From assembly GCA_021737695.1 (NCBI GenBank), contig JAIPDL010000004.1:1-64000 (forward strand): DNA of 64,000 nt, read 5' to 3'. Each line of letters begins with the position of its first letter. Positions within the stretch are counted from its first letter, which is position 1. Both the position numbers and the translations under genes were made by a program. The stretch is from Desulfotignum sp. (lineage in GTDB: Bacteria > Desulfobacterota > Desulfobacteria > Desulfobacterales > Desulfobacteraceae). Below the pieces are notes generated by a model. That model did no database searches, had not been told where the DNA came from, and saw only the letters and a program-made list of their open reading frames with translations. Positions 1 to 8,464 of the stretch are shown in pieces.

Positions 1-2
1 TT

Positions 3-2039
3 CCTGCCTATGGGTATGGCATCAATTATGAATACGGGCTGTTTCACCAGGACATCATCAATGACTGCCAGGTGGAGCGGCCGGACAACTGGCTGAGGTT
101 CGGGACCCCGTGGGCATTTGAGCGGGCCATGCCCCTGTACCCCGTCTCTTTTTATGGCAAGGTGCAATCCTTTTATGATGAAGCGGGCCGGTACTGCTGT
201 GAATGGGTGGACACGGATGTGGTGATGGCCAATGCCTGTGATATCCTGGTTCCGGGGTTCCGGAACGATCATGTCATCAATATGCGCCTGTGGAAAGCCA
301 AAGCGTCCAGGGAGCTGGAACTGGGGGATTTCAACCGGGGCGATTACATCGGGGCCGTGGAGGGCAAGGTTCAGTCCGAAACCATCTCCAAGCTGCTGTA
401 TCCGTCGGATGAGGCCTCCGCCGGCAGGGAGCTGCGCCTCAAACAGCAGTATTTTTTTGTGGCTGCCACGTTCCAGGATATTTTCCGGCGATTCAGCAAG
501 CGCAGCCAGGGACTGGATGAACTCCCTGAAAAAGTGGCCGTGCATCTCAACGACACCCATCCGGCCATTGCCATTCCGGAACTGATGCGGCTGTTTCTGG
601 ATGTCCATCACCTGGCCTGGGAAAAGGCGTTTGACCTGTGTGTGCGCACCTTTGCCTACACCAACCATACCCTGATGCCCGAAGCCCTGGAGACCTGGCC
701 CGTGGACCTTATGGAACGGGTCCTGCCCCGGCACATGCAGATCATTTATGAAATCAATCAGCGGTTCCTGGACCAGGCGGCCCGGCGGTTTCCCGGGGAC
801 CCGGGCAGGCTCCGGGCCATGTCCATCATCGAGGAAGGGCCGCCGAAACAGGTCCGGATGGCCCATCTGGCCATTGTGGGGAGCCATTCGGTCAACGGGG
901 TGGCGGCCCTGCATACGGAGTTGCTGAAATCCGGACTGTTCGCTCATTTTCACGAAATGTACCCGACCCGGATCAACAACAAGACCAACGGGATCACCCC
1001 GCGCCGGTGGCTGCTCAAGTGCAACCCGGGACTGGCAGACCTGGTGACACAGACCATCGGGGACGGCTGGGTCACGGACCTGGCCCAGCTTAAGAAACTG
1101 GTGCCGTATGCCGATGATACGGGATTCCAGGAGGCGTTTGCCGCCGTCAAGCGGCAGAACAAGATCCAGCTGATCCGGATCGTCAGGGATCTGTGCCATG
1201 TCAACCTGGATCCGGACGCGCTGTTTGACATCCAGGTGAAGCGGATCCATGAATACAAACGGCAGATGCTGAACCTGCTCCACGTGATTGTGCGCTATCA
1301 CCGCATTATCGCGAACCCGGATCAGGCACAAACGCCCCGGGCCGTGGTGTTTGCCGGCAAGGCAGCCCCGTCCTACTGGAAGGCCAAGACCATTATCCGG
1401 CTGATCAACAGCGTTGCCCGGGTCATCAACAATGATCCCCGGGTGGGTGGGCGGCTGCGGCTGGTGTTTATCCCCAATTACGGGGTTTCCCTGGCGGAAA
1501 GGATTATTCCGGCTGCGGACCTGTCCGAGCAGATCTCCACGGCCGGCACGGAAGCGTCCGGCACGGGAAACATGAAATTCGTCCTGAACGGGGCCCTGAC
1601 CATCGGCACCCTGGACGGGGCCAACATTGAGATCCGGAATGAAGTGGGGGCGGACAATTTTTTTCTGTTCGGCATGACATCGGAACAGGTGCAGTGGGAG
1701 CGGCATGTTCCCGGCCGGACCCCCATGCAGGTCTATGAACAGAACAGCGAGGTCCGGGCGGCCCTGGATGCCATCCGGGACGGGCGGTTCAGCCGGGGGG
1801 ACGGCAGCCCGTTCCACTCCCTGGTGGGGGATCTGCTGGACATTTACCGGGATCCTTACCTGCACCTGCTGGACATCGAAGACTATATCCGGTGTCAGGA
1901 AACCGTGGAAAAGGTGTATGAAAATCCGGCGGATTGGCGGCGCCGGGCCATCCTGAATGTGGCGAACATGGGAAAATTTTCCACGGACCGGACCATCCGG
2001 GAGTATGCCGAAGAGATCTGGGGGATTCCGCTGGATTGA
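3..2039 (+). CDS. glgP: glycogen/starch phosphorylase, 5'-truncated by window edge
   Basis: Cytoplasmic phosphorolysis of alpha-1,4-glucan to glucose-1-phosphate. The open frame runs in from the window edge: the first visible residues read PAYGYGINYEYGLF, the conserved family motif, so the GTG at 72 called by the ORF track is internal. The PLP-site motif EASGTGNMKF followed by NGALTIGTLDGANIEI is intact at about two thirds of the visible protein; the lysine of NMK is the PLP Schiff-base residue in this family. About 679 codons are visible of a family that is usually 800-850 residues, so roughly the first 130-170 are missing. The gene ends in a strong terminator. A relic of the same PLP motif lies 1.4 kb downstream (see 2962). 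Confidence 0.96.
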   Translation, partial: PAYGYGINYEYGLFHQDIINDCQVERPDNWLRFGTPWAFERAMPLYPVSFYGKVQSFYDEAGRYCCEWVDTDVVMANACDILVPGFRNDHVINMRLWKAKASRELELGDFNRGDYIGAVEGKVQSETISKLLYPSDEASAGRELRLKQQYFFVAATFQDIFRRFSKRSQGLDELPEKVAVHLNDTHPAIAIPELMRLFLDVHHLAWEKAFDLCVRTFAYTNHTLMPEALETWPVDLMERVLPRHMQIIYEINQRFLDQAARRFPGDPGRLRAMSIIEEGPPKQVRMAHLAIVGSHSVNGVAALHTELLKSGLFAHFHEMYPTRINNKTNGITPRRWLLKCNPGLADLVTQTIGDGWVTDLAQLKKLVPYADDTGFQEAFAAVKRQNKIQLIRIVRDLCHVNLDPDALFDIQVKRIHEYKRQMLNLLHVIVRYHRIIANPDQAQTPRAVVFAGKAAPSYWKAKTIIRLINSVARVINNDPRVGGRLRLVFIPNYGVSLAERIIPAADLSEQISTAGTEASGTGNMKFVLNGALTIGTLDGANIEIRNEVGADNFFLFGMTSEQVQWERHVPGRTPMQVYEQNSEVRAALDAIRDGRFSRGDGSPFHSLVGDLLDIYRDPYLHLLDIEDYIRCQETVEKVYENPADWRRRAILNVANMGKFSTDRTIREYAEEIWGIPLD

Positions 2040-2163
2040 CCTCCCCCTGGCCGGTTGGCACATTCTCCTTCAAGGTCAGGATAAATCCAAAATCAAATTA
2101 TGTGCCAATACAGGGTGAGAAAAACCCTTTGCAGGAATTTCGCCTCTGGTTTCAAATTTTTGG

Positions 2164-2202
2164 GTGCGGATTGAAAGTTGAACTTGCAATCCGCACTTTT
2201 TT
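2164..2202 (+). terminator. intrinsic terminator after glgP
   Basis: A GTGCGGATTG stem pairs with CAATCCGCAC across a short loop and is followed by six T. It lies 125 bp after the glgP stop and before the DUF4143 pseudogene. Confidence 0.85.
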
Positions 2203-2218
2203 GGGGTAATGATTTTGT

Positions 2219-2961
2219 ATGACACTGATCGATCGCGCCATTGAACCGGTACTGCACGCCTTGTCAGAAAAATACCCGGTCATCACCATCACAGGTCCCC
2301 GGCAGAGCGGGATGTCAGGCAGCTTGCTGCCATAAAAGATCTGCACCTGTTTCAGCGCTTTGTCCGGTTATGTGCCGGGCGGTGCGGCCAGCTGCTCAAT
2401 CTCAACAGTCTTGCCAATGACACCGGCGTATCTCACACCACGGCCGGCAACTGGATTTCCATACTCGAAGCAAGTTACATCATTTTTTTGCTTCAGCCCT
2501 ATCATGGAAATATCACCAAACGTCTGATCAAATCCCCGAAGCTCTATTTTTTTGATGTAGGACTGGCCGCTTTTCTGCTGGGCATTGAAAATCCCCGGCA
2601 GGTATCACGGGACCCGCTCCGGGGTAGTCTGTTTGAAAACATGGTTGTGGCCGAAGCCCTGAAATACCGGTTCAACCAGGGCAAAAAAAGTAATCTGTAT
2701 TTTTACAGGGACCGCAAAGGAAACGAGGTGGACCTTGTCTGTGTCACGGGTACCGATCTGTTTCCAATAGAAATCAAGGCCGGGATGACCATTACAAGAG
2801 ATTATTTCAAGGGGCTGAACCATATGGTCAGAAATTTTCCCGAAAATGTTCCCAACGGGTGCGGCCTGGTTTATGCCGGAGAAAAAAAACAGCAGCGGAC
2901 CGATGTCACCATTGTGCCTGTCCATCTGTTGAACCACCTTTTTGACACCTGTGGCGGGTGA
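2219..2961 (+). pseudogene. DUF4143 AAA ATPase, internally deleted and frameshifted
   Basis: An ATG at 2219 opens a frame giving MTLIDRAIEPVLHAL...ITGPRQSG, the N-terminus of DUF4143-type AAA ATPases up to the first half of the Walker A motif (normally GPRQSGKTT). The frame then stops near 2333. From 2311 a different frame continues with DVRQLAAIKDLHLFQRF and the complete DUF4143 C-terminal domain (KLYFFDVGLAAFLLGIENP, GSLFENMVVAEALKY, YRDRKGNEVDLV) to 2961. The core ATPase domain, roughly 170-200 residues in intact family members, is missing. The ORF called at 2488 is only the tail of this remnant. ATPase function must be lost. Confidence 0.88.
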
Positions 2962-3015
2962 ACATCACGGCCTCAGCCGACACGGAGGCATCCGGCATTA
3001 GAAACATGAAGTTCG
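2962..3015 (+). pseudogene. relic of a second glycogen phosphorylase (PLP motif)
   Basis: Translated in one plus frame this gap reads [18 protein letters not shown], closely matching the PLP-site segment of glgP (ISTAGTEASGTGNMKFV). At DNA level 2980-3015 matches 1547-1582 at 29 of 36 positions by eye. It is too short to encode anything and lies between the DUF4143 remnant and the 3' end of a minus-strand ABC gene. It is best read as the stub of a lost, diverged glgP paralogue. Confidence 0.7.
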
Positions 3016-3714
3016 CTACTTCGTACACCAGTCGGTATCCAGCGTTTCAATCCGGCCGTCCCTGACCCGGACGGACCGGGTGGCATGGCGTTCCATTTCC
3101 CGGTTGTGGGTGACCATGATGACGGTATGGCCCTCCCGGTTCAGCTCCTGGAGCAGGGCCATGATCTCCAGGGCGGTCCGGGAATCCAGGTTGCCCGTGG
3201 GCTCGTCCGCCAGGATGATGGGGGGCCGGTTTACGATGGCCCTGGCAATCGCCACCCGTTCCTGTTCGCCGCCGGAAAGCTGGTCCGGGAGGCGGAGGGC
3301 TTTGTCCGCCAGCCCCACCCGGTCGATCACGGCCATGGCCATGTCGCGTTTTTCCTTTTTTTTGCGGCCCGTGATGGCCATGGGGACCGTCACGTTTTCC
3401 AGCAGCGTGAGATAGGGAATCAGCTGAAACGACTGAAAGATAAATCCCAGGTATTCGCTGCGGAAATCAGCCCGCTGCTCAGGTGTCAGCGCATACAGGT
3501 CCAGGGAGTCCACTTGCACCTGTCCCCTTGTGGGGCGGTTCATGCCGCCCATCACGGACAGGAGGGTGGATTTGCCCGAACCGGACGGTCCCGTGACGGA
3601 GACAAACTCCCCGTCATCAATATAAAAATCCATATGATCGATGGCGGCGACCCCCGTGCCGCCGGAGTCATACATTTTGTTCAGGCTGTTTATTTCTATC
3701 AGATGGTCTGTCAT
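3016..3714 (-). CDS. ABC transporter ATP-binding protein (LolD/MacB type)
   Basis: ATPase partner of the FtsX-type permease encoded just upstream in the operon. Walker [11 protein letters not shown]-loop FQSF, signature [15 protein letters not shown], Walker [13 protein letters not shown] and the switch histidine in MVTHN are all present, so it should be active. The ORF track starts at 3726, but the second ATG ([12 protein letters not shown]) has GGAG six bases upstream and is preferred, giving 232 aa. It is the last gene of the DUF2318 / small membrane protein / permease / ATPase set. By analogy to p19-type loci the set probably handles iron or another metal, but the substrate is an inference. 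Confidence 0.9.
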   Translation of the reverse strand: MTDHLIEINSLNKMYDSGGTGVAAIDHMDFYIDDGEFVSVTGPSGSGKSTLLSVMGGMNRPTRGQVQVDSLDLYALTPEQRADFRSEYLGFIFQSFQLIPYLTLLENVTVPMAITGRKKKEKRDMAMAVIDRVGLADKALRLPDQLSGGEQERVAIARAIVNRPPIILADEPTGNLDSRTALEIMALLQELNREGHTVIMVTHNREMERHATRSVRVRDGRIETLDTDWCTK

Positions 3715-3754
3715 GGGGTGCTCCATTTTTCAGGTTTTCAGGGATCCATTCATG

Positions 3755-4912
3755 TTACAACGCCCGCAGCGCATCGCTGGGGTCCATGCGGCCGGCTTTG
3801 ACCGCCGGATACAGGCTGGCCAGAAGGCTTAAGGCCGCTGCCATGAGCAGGCAGATACCGCCGGTCCGGAAGTTGACACCGGCAAACCCGCCCGCGTCCA
3901 CCACCAGGGGAGTGATACCCCAGGCGGCGATGTTTCCCAGGGCCACACCGGCCATGCCTCCGAAAATTCCCAGAACCAGGGCCTCCAGCAGAATAATCTG
4001 CATCACGTGGGTCTGGCGGAAACCGATGGCCCGGAAAATGCCGATCTCCCGGGTCCGTTCGTTCACAGACCCCATCATGGTGACCATGACCAGCAGCGCC
4101 CCGACCCCCACCACCAGGACCGACACCCCCAGCGAAAACGACTTGAACAGCTCGATGGACTGCATCTTGGACATCACGGCCTGTTTCATGGCCGTGACCC
4201 GGGCATCAGGGAATTTTTCAGCGATCTGCAGGGTGAGTTCGGTAATGGGACAGCCCCGGCAGAAAGCGGCAATCTCGACCAGGGACACCTTGCCCGGTTT
4301 GCCTAAAACCGCCTGGGCCGCGGTGATGTCGGCAATCACGGCATGGTCTTCTGCCCCGCCCGTGGGCATGAGCACCCCGGACACCTGGAAGGCCCGGCCG
4401 CCTGTTTCCATCGGGTCACCCGGCGCCAGACCCAGCACGGATGCCGCGGTTGATCCCAGCAGTACCTGGTCCGCTGTTTCCGGAAAAGCCCCGTGTTTCT
4501 GCCACCAGGTTTTCAGGGCCAGTTCCTGGTCAAATATCACCCCCATGAGCAGGACCTGCTTTGCGCCGATATCGGCGGCTCCCAGAACCTTGGGTGCCAC
4601 CACCCCGAGATTTTTCGCATTTTTGATGGTGCGGATTTTCGGGATATCGGCCTGGTCGAATTCCCGGACCTCATAGTTGACCCCGCCCACATCGATGCCG
4701 CCGTAATTCAGTGACAAAGCTTCGGTTCTGGGCACCATCACGATGTTTGCCCCGAACTGGTCGAGGCGTTCTTCGATCTCCACGGTCATGGTTTCGGTAA
4801 TGGCCAGCAGGGTGACGATGGTGGAAATGCCGATGATCAGGCCCAGGGCCAGAAAAAGCATTTTGGCCTTTCGCCGCCGGATATTTTTGAAAGAGATGTT
4901 ATAAAGTTTCAT
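3755..4912 (-). CDS. ABC transporter permease, FtsX/MacB family
   Basis: 385 aa. An N-terminal membrane anchor (about 17-40) precedes a large extracytoplasmic domain, and three C-terminal membrane segments (about 268-295, 315-345, 355-375) follow, the FtsX/MacB topology. The motif NERTREIGIFRAIGFRQ after the second segment is typical. The extracytoplasmic domain contains a CRGCP pair of cysteines. Start chosen at MKLYNISF because AAGGAG lies seven bases upstream; the earlier GTG/ATG options lie inside the preceding gene. It overlaps that gene by 14 bp, implying translational coupling. It probably works with the ATPase at 3016. Confidence 0.88.
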   Translation of the reverse strand: MKLYNISFKNIRRRKAKMLFLALGLIIGISTIVTLLAITETMTVEIEERLDQFGANIVMVPRTEALSLNYGGIDVGGVNYEVREFDQADIPKIRTIKNAKNLGVVAPKVLGAADIGAKQVLLMGVIFDQELALKTWWQKHGAFPETADQVLLGSTAASVLGLAPGDPMETGGRAFQVSGVLMPTGGAEDHAVIADITAAQAVLGKPGKVSLVEIAAFCRGCPITELTLQIAEKFPDARVTAMKQAVMSKMQSIELFKSFSLGVSVLVVGVGALLVMVTMMGSVNERTREIGIFRAIGFRQTHVMQIILLEALVLGIFGGMAGVALGNIAAWGITPLVVDAGGFAGVNFRTGGICLLMAAALSLLASLYPAVKAGRMDPSDALRAL

Positions 4913-5342
4913 TTTCCAGCTCCTTTTCCGATTCAAGGATGACCATGCGCTGCCGGTGGCTCTCCCGGTTCAGCAGGGTGGTATCCAGCCCGTGCCGGGC
5001 GAACAGGGCCTCAATGGTCTCCGGGTCGATGCTGCGGCGGTCAAAGGTCACCACCAGCCTTGTGTCATGGGTGTCCAGGGACGTGCCGGACACCCCGGGA
5101 AGGGCCGCCACCTGGGTCACCAGGGATCTGGGCCAGGCCTGATGGTGTTCCATTTTAAAAATGGCATCGTCCAGGTGACGGGTCTTGAGGTAGGAGAGCG
5201 GGCCGGGCAGAAACAAAAAGACCAGACCCGCAAGAATTATGCACGAGACAGCGAAGGTCAGGGTGCCGAAAGACAGCCCCCGTTTTTTGACTCCCAGCAC
5301 CTTTTCTCTTTTTTCCCGGTATTTTTCCGGATCCCAGGTCAT
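4899..5342 (-). CDS. small membrane protein with HMA-like C-terminal domain
   Basis: 147 aa. A basic N-terminus (WDPEKYREKREKVLGVKK) precedes one membrane segment (about 25-47). The soluble part (QVAALPGVSGTSLDTHDTRLVVTFDRRSIDPETIEALFARHG) has the beta-alpha-beta-beta-alpha-beta rhythm of heavy-metal-associated domains but lacks the CxxC metal site. I cannot assign a family name. A very strong GGGAGGAGGG site precedes the ATG. Tight packing between the DUF2318 gene and the permease suggests an accessory role in the same metal-handling complex. Confidence 0.75.
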   Translation of the reverse strand: MTWDPEKYREKREKVLGVKKRGLSFGTLTFAVSCIILAGLVFLFLPGPLSYLKTRHLDDAIFKMEHHQAWPRSLVTQVAALPGVSGTSLDTHDTRLVVTFDRRSIDPETIEALFARHGLDTTLLNRESHRQRMVILESEKELENETL

Positions 5343-5354
5343 GATCCCTCCTCC

Positions 5355-5825
5355 CTATTTCTTGAATTCGCAAAGCCAGGCGCTGGCGTTGATCTCGGAC
5401 ATGGCAATCAGGAGCTGATCATTGTTGACCGTGCGTGCCAGCGGGGCCGGGTTGCAGCCGCCTTTCACCTCATTGATGCGGTCCGTGGCAAAGCGCATGC
5501 CGCAGTTGGTACAGACCATGGTGCCGCCTTCCTGAACATAGCCTTTGCCCGAACGGTAGCAGACATCGCAGGCATCCACGGCCGCACGGATCACCCCGTC
5601 AGGGCTTTTGACCACAAAAAATTTTACCATGATGCCTTTGTCGGATTTGACCCGGTAATAATGGGCCTTGCCGTCGGAGATCTCTTTCAGGGGCAAAGAC
5701 ACAACCCCGTTTTCTGGTTTCACTTTTTCGAATTTTCCCGTGCCAAACCATGCCTGGGCCGGTCCGGCAGCCGTTACGAGCAGAACGGCCAGTAAACTAA
5801 ACAGTGCATAATATGTTATTTTCAT
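5355..5825 (-). CDS. DUF2318 (FtrD-like) Cys-rich exported protein
   Basis: 156 aa from the ATG with AGGAG eight bases upstream; the longer ORF-track version starts inside the upstream gene. Signal peptide MKITYYALFSLLAVLLV...AQA. The C-terminal half is the DUF2318 signature: VDACDVCYRSGKGYVQEG, then VCTNCGMRFATDRIN and GGCNPAPL, with the cysteines expected for metal or Fe-S binding. Family members occur in iron-transport loci such as FtrABCD and the Campylobacter p19 cluster. Here it follows an FbpABC-type transporter and overlaps the end of its ATPase gene by 29 bp, which supports an iron role. No Ftr1 or P19 gene is visible in the window. Confidence 0.85.
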   Translation of the reverse strand: MKITYYALFSLLAVLLVTAAGPAQAWFGTGKFEKVKPENGVVSLPLKEISDGKAHYYRVKSDKGIMVKFFVVKSPDGVIRAAVDACDVCYRSGKGYVQEGGTMVCTNCGMRFATDRINEVKGGCNPAPLARTVNNDQLLIAMSEINASAWLCEFKK

Positions 5826-6840
5826 GATTGTTTCTCCTTTTGTTGATGGATATGCCATACCGGTTGCCCGGTTCAAGGGGAATCCGGGAATGGTCTGTGC
5901 AGACAATCTGCTCACCGGATGCCAGTTCAAAAATATGCCGACGGCCCGGGCCTCTGAAATGGGATTTTACCAGCAGGGGCCTGCAGTCGGATTGAGGGTC
6001 TAACACAACGTCTTCCGGCCGGATGAAAACAGCGGGAGTGTCTGCGTGATGAGTCATGACCGGGTGACCGGGTTCAAGACGGCCCACAGGGGTCACCAGC
6101 CCGCCGGAAGGGCAGACCTGTGCCCGGATAAAAGACCCTTCTCCGATAAATCCGGCCACATCTTCTGTGGCCGGATGGTAATACAGATGTTCCGCGCAGT
6201 CCCACTGGCAAAGCTTTCCGTGTTTCATCACACCGATTTTATCCGCCATGGCAAAGGCCTCATGCTGATTGTGGGTCACCAGAAGCCCGGTGGTGCTAAA
6301 TTCATTCAGGATACAGCGCACCTCTTCGGACAGAGATTCCCGAAGGGAGATGTCCAGATTAGAAAACGGCTCGTCCATTAAAAGGAGCGCCGGCCTGGGC
6401 GCAAGGGCCCTTGCCAGGGCCACCCGCTGCTGCTGCCCCCCGGACAGCTCATGGGGATATCTGTTTTCCGACCCTGACAGGCCGGTGATGCCGATCAACT
6501 GATGCAGGTCTTTTCTGTTTTTCGGGGCCGGGCCAAAGGCGATGTTTTCCATGACCGTTAAATGGGGGAACAGGGCATAGTCCTGGAACACCATTCCCGT
6601 GCCCCTTTTTTCCGGACAGACATTGGTCCGACGGTCAAATACCGTTTTTCCATTGATTGCAATTGTACCCCGGTCCGGGGTGTCAAATCCTGCGATCATG
6701 CGCAGCAGCGTGGTCTTTCCGCAGCCGCTCGGGCCCAGAAGCGCGCCCAGTTCTCCTTTTTCAACGACAAAAGAGATATCTTCGGCAACGGTGAGTTTCC
6801 GGTGGTGTGTTTTATGGATATGATCAACCTTCAGGCACAT
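5797..6840 (-). CDS. fbpC: iron(III) ABC transporter ATP-binding protein
   Basis: 347 aa. Walker A GPSGCGKTT, signature LSGGQQQRVALARALAP, Walker B LLLMDEPFSNLD, and a C-terminal TOBE-like regulatory region (about 240-335), the plan of FbpC/FutC/PotA-type ATPases. Start at MCLKVDHIHK is preferred: GAAGG is eight to nine bases upstream, and the ORF-track start lies inside the permease gene. It overlaps the permease gene by 17 bp. Energises uptake through the permease at 6824 with the binding protein at 8461. Iron is the most likely substrate, judged from the binding protein. Confidence 0.88.
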   Translation of the reverse strand: MCLKVDHIHKTHHRKLTVAEDISFVVEKGELGALLGPSGCGKTTLLRMIAGFDTPDRGTIAINGKTVFDRRTNVCPEKRGTGMVFQDYALFPHLTVMENIAFGPAPKNRKDLHQLIGITGLSGSENRYPHELSGGQQQRVALARALAPRPALLLMDEPFSNLDISLRESLSEEVRCILNEFSTTGLLVTHNQHEAFAMADKIGVMKHGKLCQWDCAEHLYYHPATEDVAGFIGEGSFIRAQVCPSGGLVTPVGRLEPGHPVMTHHADTPAVFIRPEDVVLDPQSDCRPLLVKSHFRGPGRRHIFELASGEQIVCTDHSRIPLEPGNRYGISINKRRNNHENNILCTV

Positions 6841-8464
6841 GTTGTCTTTTGTTCCTTCCGATAAAAGTAAGAAAACCAACGGGGATCATGCCGGCCAGCA
6901 CCAGGGTGACCGCCGGGAGCGCCGCACGTTCCCACTCCCCTTCCGATGTCAGCTCAAAAATTTTCACCGCCAGGGTGTCCCATCCGAACGGCCTGAGCAT
7001 CAAGGTCACGGGCATCTCCTTGAAGATTTCCACCAGCACCAGAATGCCGCCGGTCACCAGACCCCTTCGGATCAGAGGCAGGTGAATCTTTGAAATCAGG
7101 GCGGCTCCGGTGACTTTCATCAATCTGGCTGCTTCGTCAATGGATGGGGTCAGCCGGGTCATATGGCTGTATACCGGGTTGTAGCCCACCGTCAGAAACC
7201 GGATCATGTAGCACAGGGGGAGCAGGATCAGGCTGCCCTGGAGAAGTGCGCCCGGCAGTTGAATCCCCAGCAGGTCCATGGTTCCGTTCACGCGGCTGTC
7301 CAGCCAGGCCACCACGTGGACGATGCCCACGGCAAGAACGGTTCCGGGCAGCGCGTATCCGGACAAAGAGAGTTTGGAAGCGATCCCGGTTTTCAGATCG
7401 GCCCTGCGCCGCGCTGAATAGGACAGGCTCACGGCCACGGCAAGGGTCACGGCTGTCCCCATCAGTCCCAGAAAAAAGGTGTTGGCAACCAGACGGATAT
7501 AGTGGGCCCCGAATTCAACGGCAAATGCTTTTGCCGTCCAGATCAGCAGCTGAACCGCCGGTATGACGAACGATACCAGCAGCACCGTGCTGCAGAAAGC
7601 CGATGCCAGGAAATGACCCGTACCGTTCAGTCGTTTTCTTGAGACCGGCTGGTGTCCGCCCCGGTTGAAGAACCGTTGTTTGCGGCGCAGCCAGGATTCC
7701 GCGGCAAAAATCACCAGGACCATCACCACCAGGATGGATGCCAGCTGGGCCGCGGCATTGACGGAAAACAAGCCGTACCAGGCTTTGTAAATGCCCGTGG
7801 TAAACGTGTCGTAGTTGAACACGGACACCGCACCGAAATCTGCCAGGGTTTCCATGAAAACCAGGATCAGTCCGCCGAAAATCCAGGGCCGGGCCATGGG
7901 CAGGGTGACGCGGAACAGGGTAAACATCCGCCCGCCCCCCATAGACTGGGACGCCTCGATCATGGAACGGCCCATGGACCGGAATCCGGATGAGGCCATC
8001 AGAAACACATAGGGAAAAATGGCCAGAGAGATGACCATGACGGCCCCGCCGCCGGATCTGATTTCAGGAAACAGTCCGGCAAGCTCCGGGGCGTACTCCC
8101 TGACAGCGGTTTGAACCGGCCCGGAATAATCCAGCAGCCCGGTATAGATAAACGCCATCACATAAGTGGGTATCGCCAGGGGAAAAATCAGCCATTTTTC
8201 AAACAGGCGGCGGCCCCAAAACTCATAAAATGAGGTCAGCCATGCCAGAGAAACCCCTAAAGCGGCCGTGACTGAAACGACCCCGGCCACTAGAACGGCG
8301 GTGTTTTTCAAAAGCCCGGGCAGCACATACTGCTTTAAATGAGACCAGATTTCAGGGTCGGCATTCATTCCCGAAGCCAGGATAAACAACACCGGCGACA
8401 GGGTGATAACGGCAATTCCCGACGAAACGATGAAGCCGCCCTGAAATTTGATGGATGAAATCAT
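6824..8464 (-). CDS. fbpB: iron(III) ABC transporter permease, fused two-domain
   Basis: 546 aa with about 12 membrane segments in two homologous BPD_transp_1 halves, as in FbpB/SfuB/FutB. The first half carries an EAA-type loop EASQSMGGGRMFTLFRVTLPMARP; the second carries EAARLMKVTGAALISKIHLPLIRRG. ATGA overlap with the binding-protein gene upstream (start 8464, stop 8461) and a short overlap with the ATPase gene downstream show a tightly coupled operon. Confidence 0.92.
   Translation of the reverse strand: MISSIKFQGGFIVSSGIAVITLSPVLFILASGMNADPEIWSHLKQYVLPGLLKNTAVLVAGVVSVTAALGVSLAWLTSFYEFWGRRLFEKWLIFPLAIPTYVMAFIYTGLLDYSGPVQTAVREYAPELAGLFPEIRSGGGAVMVISLAIFPYVFLMASSGFRSMGRSMIEASQSMGGGRMFTLFRVTLPMARPWIFGGLILVFMETLADFGAVSVFNYDTFTTGIYKAWYGLFSVNAAAQLASILVVMVLVIFAAESWLRRKQRFFNRGGHQPVSRKRLNGTGHFLASAFCSTVLLVSFVIPAVQLLIWTAKAFAVEFGAHYIRLVANTFFLGLMGTAVTLAVAVSLSYSARRRADLKTGIASKLSLSGYALPGTVLAVGIVHVVAWLDSRVNGTMDLLGIQLPGALLQGSLILLPLCYMIRFLTVGYNPVYSHMTRLTPSIDEAARLMKVTGAALISKIHLPLIRRGLVTGGILVLVEIFKEMPVTLMLRPFGWDTLAVKIFELTSEGEWERAALPAVTLVLAGMIPVGFLTFIGRNKRQHVPEG

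Noticed and set aside
2488-2961. 157-aa ORF as an intact gene
   Set aside because: Its frame extends upstream through conserved DUF4143 sequence without a start and joins a truncated ATPase N-terminus, so it is part of a pseudogene.
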